Of a stretch of DNA of 64,000 nucleotides, positions 1 to 8,489 are shown in pieces. A program made the translations under genes and the position numbers. The notes under the pieces were generated by a model. That model made no database searches. It saw nothing but the letters and a program-made list of their open reading frames with translations, and was not told the DNA's origin. The stretch covers positions 124,001-188,000 of the forward strand of contig CANHGL010000001.1 of NCBI GenBank assembly GCA_947460245.1, in the 5' to 3' direction. Position 1 is the first letter of the stretch. Every line of letters begins with the position of its first letter. The stretch is from Sphingobacteriales bacterium (GTDB lineage Bacteria; Bacteroidota; Bacteroidia; Chitinophagales; JADIYW01).

Positions 1-510
1 GGTTGCAGGATCCAAAGGTGTTGCAATATTCTTATGATGGCCTCTGTTGTGCTCAATAAAGAAATGCATGTACAGGGAGGTAAGAAGTAATGACTTCGAT
101 AAAAATTGTTCAAATGGCTTGGAGCGATGCCCCAACTCATGAGCTACATTAATACCCAAAACACCACAACCCAAAGACATGGCCCAGGTTAACCCAATAA
201 ATTCATACCACGTAATTGGAAATTGGGTAATCCTCCAAAGATAGATTCCCAACAAAGCATATTGAATGGGAACGAGAATATACAACAACAAGTCATAATA
301 AAACTGCTTACGCACTACCTTCTCTTCGTCTTCAGTCAAATTTACAGTATTACCTTTCAAAAAAAACTCCAAGCTCGGGATAAGCCCAAATGCAAAAACA
401 CCGGCAAAGAAAGACCAGTATCCCAAAAAATAAAAAGATATCAAAGCTATACCAGGTAAAACAAAAACCGGTAACAGATATTTTGATTCTCTCCAAACTT
501 TATATAACAT
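1..510 (-). CDS. Alkane 1-monooxygenase (AlkB-like), 3' part outside window
   Basis: This is the N-terminal 170 residues of a membrane di-iron hydroxylase. Its ATG is at 508-510 and the reading frame runs open to the window edge. Hydrophobic segments occupy about residues 11-50 and 72-120. Two of the three AlkB histidine boxes are present: HELGH at residues 124-128 and EHNRGHH at 153-159, followed by IATPLDPA, which is characteristic of AlkB rather than of acyl-lipid desaturases. The family oxidises terminal carbons of alkanes or related alkyl chains at the inner membrane, using rubredoxin as electron donor. The third box (NYxEHYG type) would lie outside the window. Two acyl-CoA synthetases lie 4-8 kb away, but co-function is only an inference. 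Confidence 0.85.
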   Translation of the reverse strand, partial: MLYKVWRESKYLLPVFVLPGIALISFYFLGYWSFFAGVFAFGLIPSLEFFLKGNTVNLTEDEEKVVRKQFYYDLLLYILVPIQYALLGIYLWRITQFPITWYEFIGLTWAMSLGCGVLGINVAHELGHRSKPFEQFLSKSLLLTSLYMHFFIEHNRGHHKNIATPLDPAT

Positions 511-634
511 AGCAACCTATTGATACTTAAAAATACATGAAATCAACCACAAATAATAGCCCATCTTTTAGAATCAGACTCTTTGAAATGAAGAAATTAT
601 CCCATGTTTAGGGAAGCAATACTAAAGTAAGCCT

Positions 635-1591
635 CTACAAAGCCATAAATTTAAATGTAGCAGAATAGTACCCCTTGGGAAGAATGTACTTGCAGCTAGC
701 AGTATTCATACCATTGGCAGGAGCACTCATTGGTTCAATACAGACATATGGTTTATCCTTATGATTCGGTGCGTATACCTGAACATAAGGATAATTTATA
801 TCCATCAAAATACTCAGATCATTCAACTGAAGAATAGAATAGCCCGTGTCGTGACTCAGGTCGGTAAAACAATCATCAAAGACCTCCCCCTGCAAACCAA
901 TTTCATCCTCCTTGAAATTCCATCTTTCTTCTTTTGGGAGCAATACTCCATTAGGAATCTGCAGTTGATTAGTTTCTATAACAACCTTAGCAGGCATGTG
1001 CAATCGGGAGTGCTCCCTGTTTTGCTGATCTACAAGAAGGTAAGGATGGAATCCAAAACTTACAGGCATAGAATTTGTATCCTCATTAATGACCTTCGTC
1101 TCAACAGTGAGCACATTATTACACAACAGATGTCTCATCTGTATACGATGCCTAAAGGGGAATATCGCCAGCCATGAAGGATGATTAAACTCCAACTCTG
1201 CCAAATGCATACAAGTTCCTTCCTCTTCCAATAATGCTATGGTCTTCCAATGATTGCTCTTTAAAAGCAACCCATGCAAGGGTAGGTGATTTACGTCTCT
1301 ATATAAAAGATGACTGAGTGTAGATGGAAAGGGATGTAATTGTTCTGGTAATGTTATATAATCACCTTCGAGTCGGTTTGCCCAAGGGTACATAAAAGGA
1401 TTCCCGGCAAGCTTTGTATTAATAGCATACTCCTTCAAAGAAAAAGGAAAGTATAACATCTGATTTCCTTCAGACTCCAATCCAAAGAGCGTATTCCCAA
1501 TATTTACTGCAATACGAGCAGTTAAATAACTATTCTTTAGCTCTATAACTTCAAAGCCATCTTCGATATATTTCCTTACTAAATGTTTCAA
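635..1591 (-). CDS. Aldose 1-epimerase family protein (galactose mutarotase-like)
   Basis: This is a beta-sandwich mutarotase-like protein of about 318 residues. Family features include PWANRLEG, a GFHPYL segment carrying the usual catalytic-region histidine, and a late EPMSAPANGMNT segment carrying the expected glutamate. Such enzymes interconvert the alpha and beta anomers of aldoses. I chose a TTG start at 1589-1591: it lies one base after the stop of the upstream helicase gene and is preceded by a GGAGG Shine-Dalgarno sequence embedded in that gene's last codons. The open frame extends 31 codons further to an ATG, but that part overlaps the helicase and does not look like mutarotase sequence. 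Translational coupling to the helicase gene is likely. The exact substrate sugar is unknown. Confidence 0.8.
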   Translation of the reverse strand: MKHLVRKYIEDGFEVIELKNSYLTARIAVNIGNTLFGLESEGNQMLYFPFSLKEYAINTKLAGNPFMYPWANRLEGDYITLPEQLHPFPSTLSHLLYRDVNHLPLHGLLLKSNHWKTIALLEEEGTCMHLAELEFNHPSWLAIFPFRHRIQMRHLLCNNVLTVETKVINEDTNSMPVSFGFHPYLLVDQQNREHSRLHMPAKVVIETNQLQIPNGVLLPKEERWNFKEDEIGLQGEVFDDCFTDLSHDTGYSILQLNDLSILMDINYPYVQVYAPNHKDKPYVCIEPMSAPANGMNTASCKYILPKGYYSATFKFMAL

Positions 1592-1592
1592 G

Positions 1593-4500
1593 CTAAACCT
1601 CCACGTTAACAAGTTGCATATCCTCCAAATATATAAGATATGAAATGATTTTCTGTGTATAAAAAGAAGAATAAGCCTTTGCATATTCCTTCATCTGATG
1701 AATATGCTCCGGTTTTTCAACACCTGTCTTATAGTCTATAATAATACAGATGTCCGAACTCAATATAACTTTATCAGGCCTGAGTTCTTTGCCTTCATAC
1801 CAGATACTGCGTTCATTTATATGCTTCCACTGGGCATCAAACCATTTATTCAATTCAAAGAGCTGTACTATCTTCTGCGCCGCTGAGGCATATATATCTC
1901 TACTTTTCTGCTCAGCAATTGTTGTTTGAATGGCTTTCTGTAGATGTCCTGCACGATACACTTTTGATAGCACTGAATGCATTAGATTCCCCTTTACCTG
2001 AGCGGTATTATATTCCTCCCTGGAAACTAGCTTTATTTTTTCTCTAAAATTTTCAAAAACTGCGGGTGAAATATATTTAATCGGTACATGCTCATCAGGC
2101 TTCCTTACATTATCTTGAATACGTCCAAAAGTAAATATATTTTCATCAGTATTGTTATTGCCAAGATCCATGGCACCCAGAACATCCTTTAATAGTCTGC
2201 TTACGGGAAGTGCAGCACCCTCCTCTGTTTCCTTCCTTTCACTTACAGCATCAGAGAATATATATAGCTGTTCTTCAGCCCTGGTAAATGCAACATATAG
2301 TAGGTTAACATTATCCATAAATGCTGCTTCCTTCTCTATAAGATAGTTTTCTTCAAAAAAACTTTCCCCTAGTTTCTTCATCGTCTCTACAGGAAAAGCC
2401 GAAAGCTTATTAAAGGGAGGAACATCACTCCTTAACCATACCATAGAATCATGCTTAGGTGTCATTTGCCAGCTAGCATAAGGCACTATAACTACAGGGA
2501 ATTGTAAACCTTTAGATTTATGTATCGTATAGATTTTAACAGCATCCAATCCATCAGGCGGAAGGATGCATAATTTATTTTTCTGCTCCTCCCAGTACAG
2601 AAGAAAATCCGATATAGCACCAGATTGCTGACGACTGAACTCCAAAACAATCTCCTGAAGACGTAAGAGATAACTATCTGCTGTAATATCCAAACCTATT
2701 TCATGCAGAAGTACGAATAAGGACTCCTGAACACTACCGGAAGCAAAATGATCTACATGCCTTCGACTTAATGAGGGTAATTTTGATTCGAAATAATAAT
2801 TTTCCTCCACATCTTTCTTTACGAGATATTGTTCCACAGATTCGAGACCCTGATATTTAGCATATAGGTAATTAAATTTTACAGCATAGAAAGCTTCTTG
2901 TGGATGAAGAACATATTCCAACACTGCAATGGCTAATTTTATATTGAGCTTGTTAAACAGCAATAGAGATTCAGCAGAAACCACAGGAATACCTTGCTGC
3001 TGTAAATAATTTGCCACTTTTGCGCCATCCTTATTACTACGAGTTAAGATAGCTATATCGCTGTAAGACCTTGAAGGATAAAGCGAATGCACGGTTTGCA
3101 ATACTTCAGCAAGATGAACATCCTCATCCTGACTATCTCCTTTAAGCCACTTACACTGAACATAGCCAGATTTATCTTTCTTTTTAAATTCTTGGCAAAC
3201 ATCCTCTAAAACCTTTTTATAGAATGGGTTTTTGAATTGGGTAGTATCCTTAAGCGTGGTGAAAAAAGTATTATTAAAATGAATAATCTCCTGAGCACTT
3301 CTGTAATTATCATTTAAAGCTATATTTCCATCTTCATTCCAGTGAAAAGGCATATCCCGTTGCACGCCCTCAACAATCAAATCCATTTTCCCTCCACGCC
3401 ATCTATAAATACTCTGCTTAGGATCCCCTACAATTAATACCAATCCGTTTACCTGTTGGAGTATTTCAAGTAGCAAGGGAAGCATGCCACTCCACTGTAA
3501 AGAGGATGTGTCCTGAAATTCATCTACTAATATATATTTTAGAAAATTTGCAGATTTCTCAAATATAAAAGGCACATCATCATATTTTGCAATAGCACTT
3601 ACAATCTGATTCGTATCAGAAATCAGTACGAGATTTTCCTGCGATTTATATTGTATAATCTTCAAGTTGACAAACTCGAGTAAGGCTAATGCATAGATAT
3701 TCTTTAAGACAATTTCAGCAGAGGTATATCGCTTATGGTATTTCTCCTGATAGGATAGAACTTCGTTTATATATGCTGCTATATAATTTGTCCAGGCCCC
3801 CTCTAATGCTGCAGCAAGCACCTCATCTTTTATAGATTTAGAATACAATGGACCCCCTTCCAGCATACCTTTCACATAGCTATTTGCCTTTGGCGTAAAA
3901 TCCCTTACCCCATTAATAAAAGATCTTACACTTCTGGCACCCTGTAAATATTTTGTCAGATCTAACTGTTCGGAATCAACCCGCAGAAGCAATTGATCCG
4001 TAAGTGTCGTAAGGTGAGCTCTGTATGAATAAACCCATTGTTTTAGCTCCTCCAAAACAGATTTGTAAGTCTGTATATCAAATTGCTCCCCTGTTGATTT
4101 AGCCAATAATTGATATTCTTCTCTGAGTAGCTGCCGGGCAAGTTTTGTGATATGGCGCTCGACCTTCCAGCTTTTATCTTCTTCTATAAGATCAAAAAGA
4201 TAATCTTCCATCCATTTTGAGAAATCATCTTTATCCGTTTTATACTCTTTTAGCATCTGCTCTACCCCATGCTCAATGACAGCATCTGTATCTAGCTCTA
4301 CCTCCATTCCAATCGGGAGGTCTAGCTCTTTTGAAAAGGAGCGTATGATAGACTGAAAAAAACTATCAATAGTAGAGATGTTAAAATTAGAGTAGTCGTG
4401 TAATATCAACTGCAAAGCAGTATGTACGTTATTGTCAAATCTATCGCTGATGTTTATCTGTTTACTTTTGGTAATCTCATCAATAATAGATTGTCTTAAT

Positions 4501-4718
4501 GTATCAACACTCGGGTCTTTCTTTTCTAGTAATACAAGATAATCTATAATACGAGATTTCATCTCTTGCGTAGCCTTTCTGGTGAAGGTAACCGCCAGAA
4601 TCTTATTATAATCGTATGGATTAAGCAATACAATTTTCAGGAACTCTTTGGCAAGCGTATAAGTTTTTCCGGAACCTGCCGAGGCTTTATACAAAACAAG
4701 ATGGGAGGCAATACTCAT
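1593..4718 (-). CDS. UvrD/RecB-family helicase-nuclease (AddA-like)
   Basis: This is a 1041-residue superfamily 1 helicase with a C-terminal RecB-type nuclease. Walker A (ASAGSGKT) is at residues 12-19. The Walker B-type DEFQDT is at about 398, followed by GDPKQSIYRWRGG, then TIHKSKGLQFP and LLYVAFTRAEEQL. The nuclease domain near residues 900-1010 keeps a GNLMH segment, an IIDYKTG motif and a QMKEYAKAY segment, so it looks catalytically intact. AddA-type proteins process double-strand DNA ends for RecA loading, normally together with an AddB partner. No addB-like gene is visible here; the neighbours are a mutarotase downstream and acyl-CoA synthetases across a divergent promoter region. Confidence 0.88.
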   Translation of the reverse strand: MSIASHLVLYKASAGSGKTYTLAKEFLKIVLLNPYDYNKILAVTFTRKATQEMKSRIIDYLVLLEKKDPSVDTLRQSIIDEITKSKQINISDRFDNNVHTALQLILHDYSNFNISTIDSFFQSIIRSFSKELDLPIGMEVELDTDAVIEHGVEQMLKEYKTDKDDFSKWMEDYLFDLIEEDKSWKVERHITKLARQLLREEYQLLAKSTGEQFDIQTYKSVLEELKQWVYSYRAHLTTLTDQLLLRVDSEQLDLTKYLQGARSVRSFINGVRDFTPKANSYVKGMLEGGPLYSKSIKDEVLAAALEGAWTNYIAAYINEVLSYQEKYHKRYTSAEIVLKNIYALALLEFVNLKIIQYKSQENLVLISDTNQIVSAIAKYDDVPFIFEKSANFLKYILVDEFQDTSSLQWSGMLPLLLEILQQVNGLVLIVGDPKQSIYRWRGGKMDLIVEGVQRDMPFHWNEDGNIALNDNYRSAQEIIHFNNTFFTTLKDTTQFKNPFYKKVLEDVCQEFKKKDKSGYVQCKWLKGDSQDEDVHLAEVLQTVHSLYPSRSYSDIAILTRSNKDGAKVANYLQQQGIPVVSAESLLLFNKLNIKLAIAVLEYVLHPQEAFYAVKFNYLYAKYQGLESVEQYLVKKDVEENYYFESKLPSLSRRHVDHFASGSVQESLFVLLHEIGLDITADSYLLRLQEIVLEFSRQQSGAISDFLLYWEEQKNKLCILPPDGLDAVKIYTIHKSKGLQFPVVIVPYASWQMTPKHDSMVWLRSDVPPFNKLSAFPVETMKKLGESFFEENYLIEKEAAFMDNVNLLYVAFTRAEEQLYIFSDAVSERKETEEGAALPVSRLLKDVLGAMDLGNNNTDENIFTFGRIQDNVRKPDEHVPIKYISPAVFENFREKIKLVSREEYNTAQVKGNLMHSVLSKVYRAGHLQKAIQTTIAEQKSRDIYASAAQKIVQLFELNKWFDAQWKHINERSIWYEGKELRPDKVILSSDICIIIDYKTGVEKPEHIHQMKEYAKAYSSFYTQKIISYLIYLEDMQLVNVEV

Positions 4719-4825
4719 ATATAAATTGATACAACTTCACAGAATTCAATGATTCTAACACCACAAACAGCTTTTCTGTTGATTATGTCTGAAACAAATA
4801 GATACAAACAACTAAATTAATTTTT

Positions 4826-4833
4826 TAAATTTG
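4826..4833 (+). promoter_or_regulatory. Predicted -7 promoter box (TAnnTTTG) of first acyl-CoA synthetase
   Basis: TAAATTTG matches the Bacteroidota -7 consensus and lies 21 bases before the chosen GTG start at 4855. No clear -33 TTTG box is visible. The overlap of this box with a possible TTG start at 4831 argues against that upstream start. Confidence 0.6.
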
Positions 4834-4854
4834 AATTTTGCAATTTTCGGAATC

Positions 4855-6660
4855 GTGTCGTATACAAGGATATTTGATATTATAGAACACCAACAACAAA
4901 CATTTCCATTAGATGTCTGTTTAGCCCGAAGAGAGCGCCATACTGAAAAAACCGGACAAGAGAAGGAATGGATAGGATATTCTACATCCGACGTAACCTC
5001 CACAGCTCATAAAGTAGCTAAAGGTCTTTTAAAGCTTGGACTAAAGAAAGGTGATAAAATAGCTATTATTTCTGTCTCCAACCGCCCAGAATGGCACTTT
5101 ATAGACCTTGCGGCGCTTCAAATTGGAGTAGTAGACATTCCAATATATCCCACCATCAGCAGTAAGGAATATGAGTACATTTTCAACCATGCAGAAATAA
5201 AGTATGTATTTGTGTCAGATACACTGATGTATCGAAAAATAGCACAAGTAATTCCGAGGATACCCAGCATAGAGGGCGTGTTCAGTTTTGATGCTGTTGA
5301 GAATGTGCAAAGCTGGAAATCTTTAGTTTCAGAGGATACCACCTTAGATCAGCATCTAAACAATATCAAAGCGTCTATCTCCCCCAACGACCTAGCAACT
5401 ATTATATATACGTCTGGCACCACCGGCATACCCAAGGGGGTAATGTTATCGCATCACAATATAGTATCTAATGTCAAAGACTGCTTGAAAATGATACCGG
5501 TACATCCAAAGGAAGTGGTACTCAGCTTTCTACCGCTCTGCCATGTATTCGAGAGAACTATCAACTACGTATACTTTGCAGGAAGCTGCTCCATATATTA
5601 TGCGGATGGATTAGAAACTATTTCTGAACACCTTACTGATATCCGCCCACATTACTTTACAACTGTGCCAAGATTATTGGAACGTGTTTTTGAAAAAATC
5701 GTCAAGAAGGGTAGGCTATTAGATGGCTTAAAACGAAAGTTATTTTTTTGGGCATTATACCAAGCCGAGCATACTACATTAGGAGAGCCAAAAACATTAA
5801 TACAGTCTTTTGAACTGAGTATCGCAAACAAACTTATTTTTAGTAAATGGAGGGAGGCATTAGGCGGAAGGATTAAAGCAATTATATGTGGTTCTGCGCC
5901 CTTACAGCCAAAACTTGCCACCATATTTACCAATGCTGGATTGCCGGTATTGGAAGGTTACGGACTGACTGAATGCTCACCGGTAGTAAGTGTAGTTCCT
6001 TATAAAAAAGAGGACTACAGAGCTGGCTCTGTGGGCAAACTACTCCCAAGTGTAGAGGCTAAGATTGGGGAGGATGGAGAGATTCTAATTAAAGGACCTT
6101 CAGTAATGATGGGTTATTATAAAGATGAGGAAGAAACACAGCGTGTATTTGATAAAGAGGGATGGTTGTTGACAGGAGATATTGGTGAATTCTCTCAAGA
6201 CGGATTCCTGAAAATTACAGATCGAAAAAAAGAATTATTTAAGACTTCGGGAGGTAAATATGTGGCGCCTGCTCCAATAGAAAACAAACTTAAAGAGTCT
6301 TTTTTTATTGAACAGGTAGCACTTGTGGGAGATGGAGAGAAATATATTTCTGCTTTAATTGTTCCGAACTTTGAAAACCTTAAGGAATGGGCCAAAGAAC
6401 AACATGTTTCATGTATTTCCAATAGTGAACTCATCGAGGATAACCATATAAAAGACTTATACAAAGAACTAATAACGGAATTTAATGTTAACTTTGGAAA
6501 GGTTGAACAAATCAAGCAATTTCAACTCTTGTCAGAAGAGTGGACTGCAGAAAATGGCCTATTAACGGCTACTCTGAAACTCCGCAGAAAGGCTTTAAAG
6601 GAGAAATACAAAGACCTTATAGATTCTCTTTACAATAAATCATATAAATATGGAAGTTAA
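4855..6660 (+). CDS. Long-chain fatty acid--CoA ligase (FadD15-like), copy 1
   Basis: This is an AMP-forming acyl-CoA synthetase of about 601 residues. It has the P-loop-like YTSGTTGIPKGVM near residue 185, EGYGLTECSP near 367, the TGD motif near 440 and DRKKE shortly after, followed by GGKYVAPAPIE. It activates fatty acids to acyl-CoA via acyl-adenylates for beta-oxidation or lipid synthesis. The GTG at 4855 is preferred over the TTG at 4831 for two reasons: the mature start then aligns residue by residue with the downstream paralogue (SYTRIFD against EVKRLFD), and the TTG lies inside a predicted promoter. The gene overlaps the next one by 11 bases, so the pair is one translationally coupled unit. 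Confidence 0.9.
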   Translation: MSYTRIFDIIEHQQQTFPLDVCLARRERHTEKTGQEKEWIGYSTSDVTSTAHKVAKGLLKLGLKKGDKIAIISVSNRPEWHFIDLAALQIGVVDIPIYPTISSKEYEYIFNHAEIKYVFVSDTLMYRKIAQVIPRIPSIEGVFSFDAVENVQSWKSLVSEDTTLDQHLNNIKASISPNDLATIIYTSGTTGIPKGVMLSHHNIVSNVKDCLKMIPVHPKEVVLSFLPLCHVFERTINYVYFAGSCSIYYADGLETISEHLTDIRPHYFTTVPRLLERVFEKIVKKGRLLDGLKRKLFFWALYQAEHTTLGEPKTLIQSFELSIANKLIFSKWREALGGRIKAIICGSAPLQPKLATIFTNAGLPVLEGYGLTECSPVVSVVPYKKEDYRAGSVGKLLPSVEAKIGEDGEILIKGPSVMMGYYKDEEETQRVFDKEGWLLTGDIGEFSQDGFLKITDRKKELFKTSGGKYVAPAPIENKLKESFFIEQVALVGDGEKYISALIVPNFENLKEWAKEQHVSCISNSELIEDNHIKDLYKELITEFNVNFGKVEQIKQFQLLSEEWTAENGLLTATLKLRRKALKEKYKDLIDSLYNKSYKYGS

Positions 6661-8413
6661 AAGACTATTTGATGCCTTACACCATCAAAAAGAAAATTAC
6701 CCACAGGAAGTTGCAATAGCCAGTATGCAAAATGGCGAGTGGTGGAAACTGAGCACTGATGAATTAATTAGCTTATCCAATAAACTTAGTCATGGTTTGC
6801 TAAAACTAGGCATACAGAAAGGTGATAAAATAGCTATCGTAACTTCATCCAACAGAACAGAGTGGAATATCTGCGACCAGGGAATCGGACAGATTGGAGC
6901 TATCAATGTTCCTCTCTACCCTACCATTAGCACAGCAGACTATGAATATATCCTCAACCATGCAGAAGCCAAGATTTGTATCGTATCAGATGCTAAACTC
7001 TACGACAAGGTTAAGGGCCTAAAAGAGAGAGTTTCCTGCCTGCAGGAAATATATACCTTTGAAGAGGTAGAAGGTGCTAAACATTACAACGAAATCTTAA
7101 AACTTGGAGAAGGAGGAGATGACGTCATGCTAAAAGCGATAAGCGATAGTATAGATCCAAATACTCTTGCAACATTAATTTATACTTCAGGAACTACCGG
7201 AACTCCGAAAGGCGTAATGCTGTCTCACCATAATATTGTATCGAATGTACTAACAGTAAGAGCAGAACTCCCCATTGAACATGGACATACTACTTTAAGT
7301 TTTTTACCTCTCTGCCACATCTTCGAGAGAATGGTTATCTATACCTATCTCTATGCAGGTGCAAATGTATATTACACAGATATTGAAACGTTAAAAGAAA
7401 AGCTAGGAACTGTTCGACCACATTTCTTTACTACTGTTCCAAGACTGCTAGAGAAAGTTTATGAAGGAATAGTTAGTAAAGGGCTGGCATTGACTGGTAT
7501 TAAGAAGAAATTATTTTTCTGGGCATTGAACATGGCTGATAAATACGAATATGATCAAAAACCTTCTTTCAGTTTTAAAATTGCCGATAAACTTATCTTC
7601 TCCAAATGGAGAGAAGGATTAGGTGGGCGTATAATGGGTATCGTTACCGGGTCTGCTGCATGCCCGCTAAAAATGGCGCGTGTTTTCTCAGCAGCAGGTA
7701 TCCCAATACGCGAAGGATATGGACTAACAGAAACTTCTCCCGTTCTCACCTTCAACAGGTTTGCGGAAGGCGGTGCTATGCTAGGCACCGTAGGAATGCC
7801 TATAAAAGATACCGAAATTAAGATCGCAGAAGACGGAGAAATACTTGCAAAGGGTCCAAACATTATGATGGGCTATTACAAGGAACCGGAAAAAACAAAA
7901 GAAGTACTGAGTGAAGACGGCTGGTTTAGCACAGGCGATGTAGGCACATTTGTTACCAATAATGCGGGCAATAAATTCCTTAAGATTACAGACAGAAAAA
8001 AAGAACTACTAAAAACTTCCGGAGGGAAATATGTTGCGCCCGCACCAATAGAAAGTAAGTTCAGAGAAAATTTCTTTATCGAACAGATTATGGTAGTAGG
8101 GGAGAGTAAAAGATTTGTATCTGCTTTAATTGTTCCTGCGTTTGCAGTACTTGAGCAGTTTGCAAAAGAAAATGGAATTGAAATCAATAGCCGCGATGAA
8201 TTAATTGCCCATCCTAAGGTAATAGTAAAATATCAAAGCATAGTGGAGGAGATTAATCCAAACTTCAGCCACATTGAGCAAATCAAGAAATTCAAATTAT
8301 TGAAGAACGAATGGACTCCTGAAACCGGAGAGTTAACACCCACTATGAAAATCAAACGAAAAGTGATAAATGAACGTTACGCTAAAGAAATTGAAGAAAT
8401 TTATAACGATTAG
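6650..8413 (+). CDS. Long-chain fatty acid--CoA ligase (FadD15-like), copy 2
   Basis: This 587-residue paralogue of the preceding synthetase is in the same orientation and begins 11 bases before that gene's stop. It keeps all core motifs: YTSGTTGTPKGVM near residue 177, EGYGLTETSP near 354, STGDVG and DRKKELLKTSGGKYVAPAP. The two copies are clearly similar along their whole length but differ widely in sequence, so the duplication is old. They may prefer different chain lengths; that is inference. A strong intrinsic terminator follows 40 bases after the stop and closes the operon. Confidence 0.92.
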   Translation: MEVKRLFDALHHQKENYPQEVAIASMQNGEWWKLSTDELISLSNKLSHGLLKLGIQKGDKIAIVTSSNRTEWNICDQGIGQIGAINVPLYPTISTADYEYILNHAEAKICIVSDAKLYDKVKGLKERVSCLQEIYTFEEVEGAKHYNEILKLGEGGDDVMLKAISDSIDPNTLATLIYTSGTTGTPKGVMLSHHNIVSNVLTVRAELPIEHGHTTLSFLPLCHIFERMVIYTYLYAGANVYYTDIETLKEKLGTVRPHFFTTVPRLLEKVYEGIVSKGLALTGIKKKLFFWALNMADKYEYDQKPSFSFKIADKLIFSKWREGLGGRIMGIVTGSAACPLKMARVFSAAGIPIREGYGLTETSPVLTFNRFAEGGAMLGTVGMPIKDTEIKIAEDGEILAKGPNIMMGYYKEPEKTKEVLSEDGWFSTGDVGTFVTNNAGNKFLKITDRKKELLKTSGGKYVAPAPIESKFRENFFIEQIMVVGESKRFVSALIVPAFAVLEQFAKENGIEINSRDELIAHPKVIVKYQSIVEEINPNFSHIEQIKKFKLLKNEWTPETGELTPTMKIKRKVINERYAKEIEEIYND

Positions 8414-8452
8414 CATAATACTCAAACGTTAAAAAAATATATTTTATTTTTT

Positions 8453-8482
8453 AAAACGGACCCCTTTGGGTCCGTTTTTTTA
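8453..8482 (+). terminator. Rho-independent terminator after the acyl-CoA synthetase pair
   Basis: An 11-bp stem, AAAACGGACCC (8453-8463) pairing with GGGTCCGTTTT (8468-8478), with a 4-base loop, runs directly into a T tract. The next gene's ATG is only 8 bases beyond the T tract. Confidence 0.9.
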
Positions 8483-8489
8483 TATTCGA

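Noticed and set aside
223-459. Plus-strand open frame of 78 codons
   Set aside because: It lies antisense within the AlkB-like gene, whose histidine boxes make the minus-strand reading certain.
761-1177. Plus-strand open frame of 138 codons
   Set aside because: It is antisense to the conserved part of the aldose epimerase and has no recognisable protein pattern.
4831-4854. TTG start giving an acyl-CoA synthetase 8 residues longer
   Set aside because: The TTG is part of an exact -7 promoter box and the extra residues have no counterpart in the tandem paralogue.
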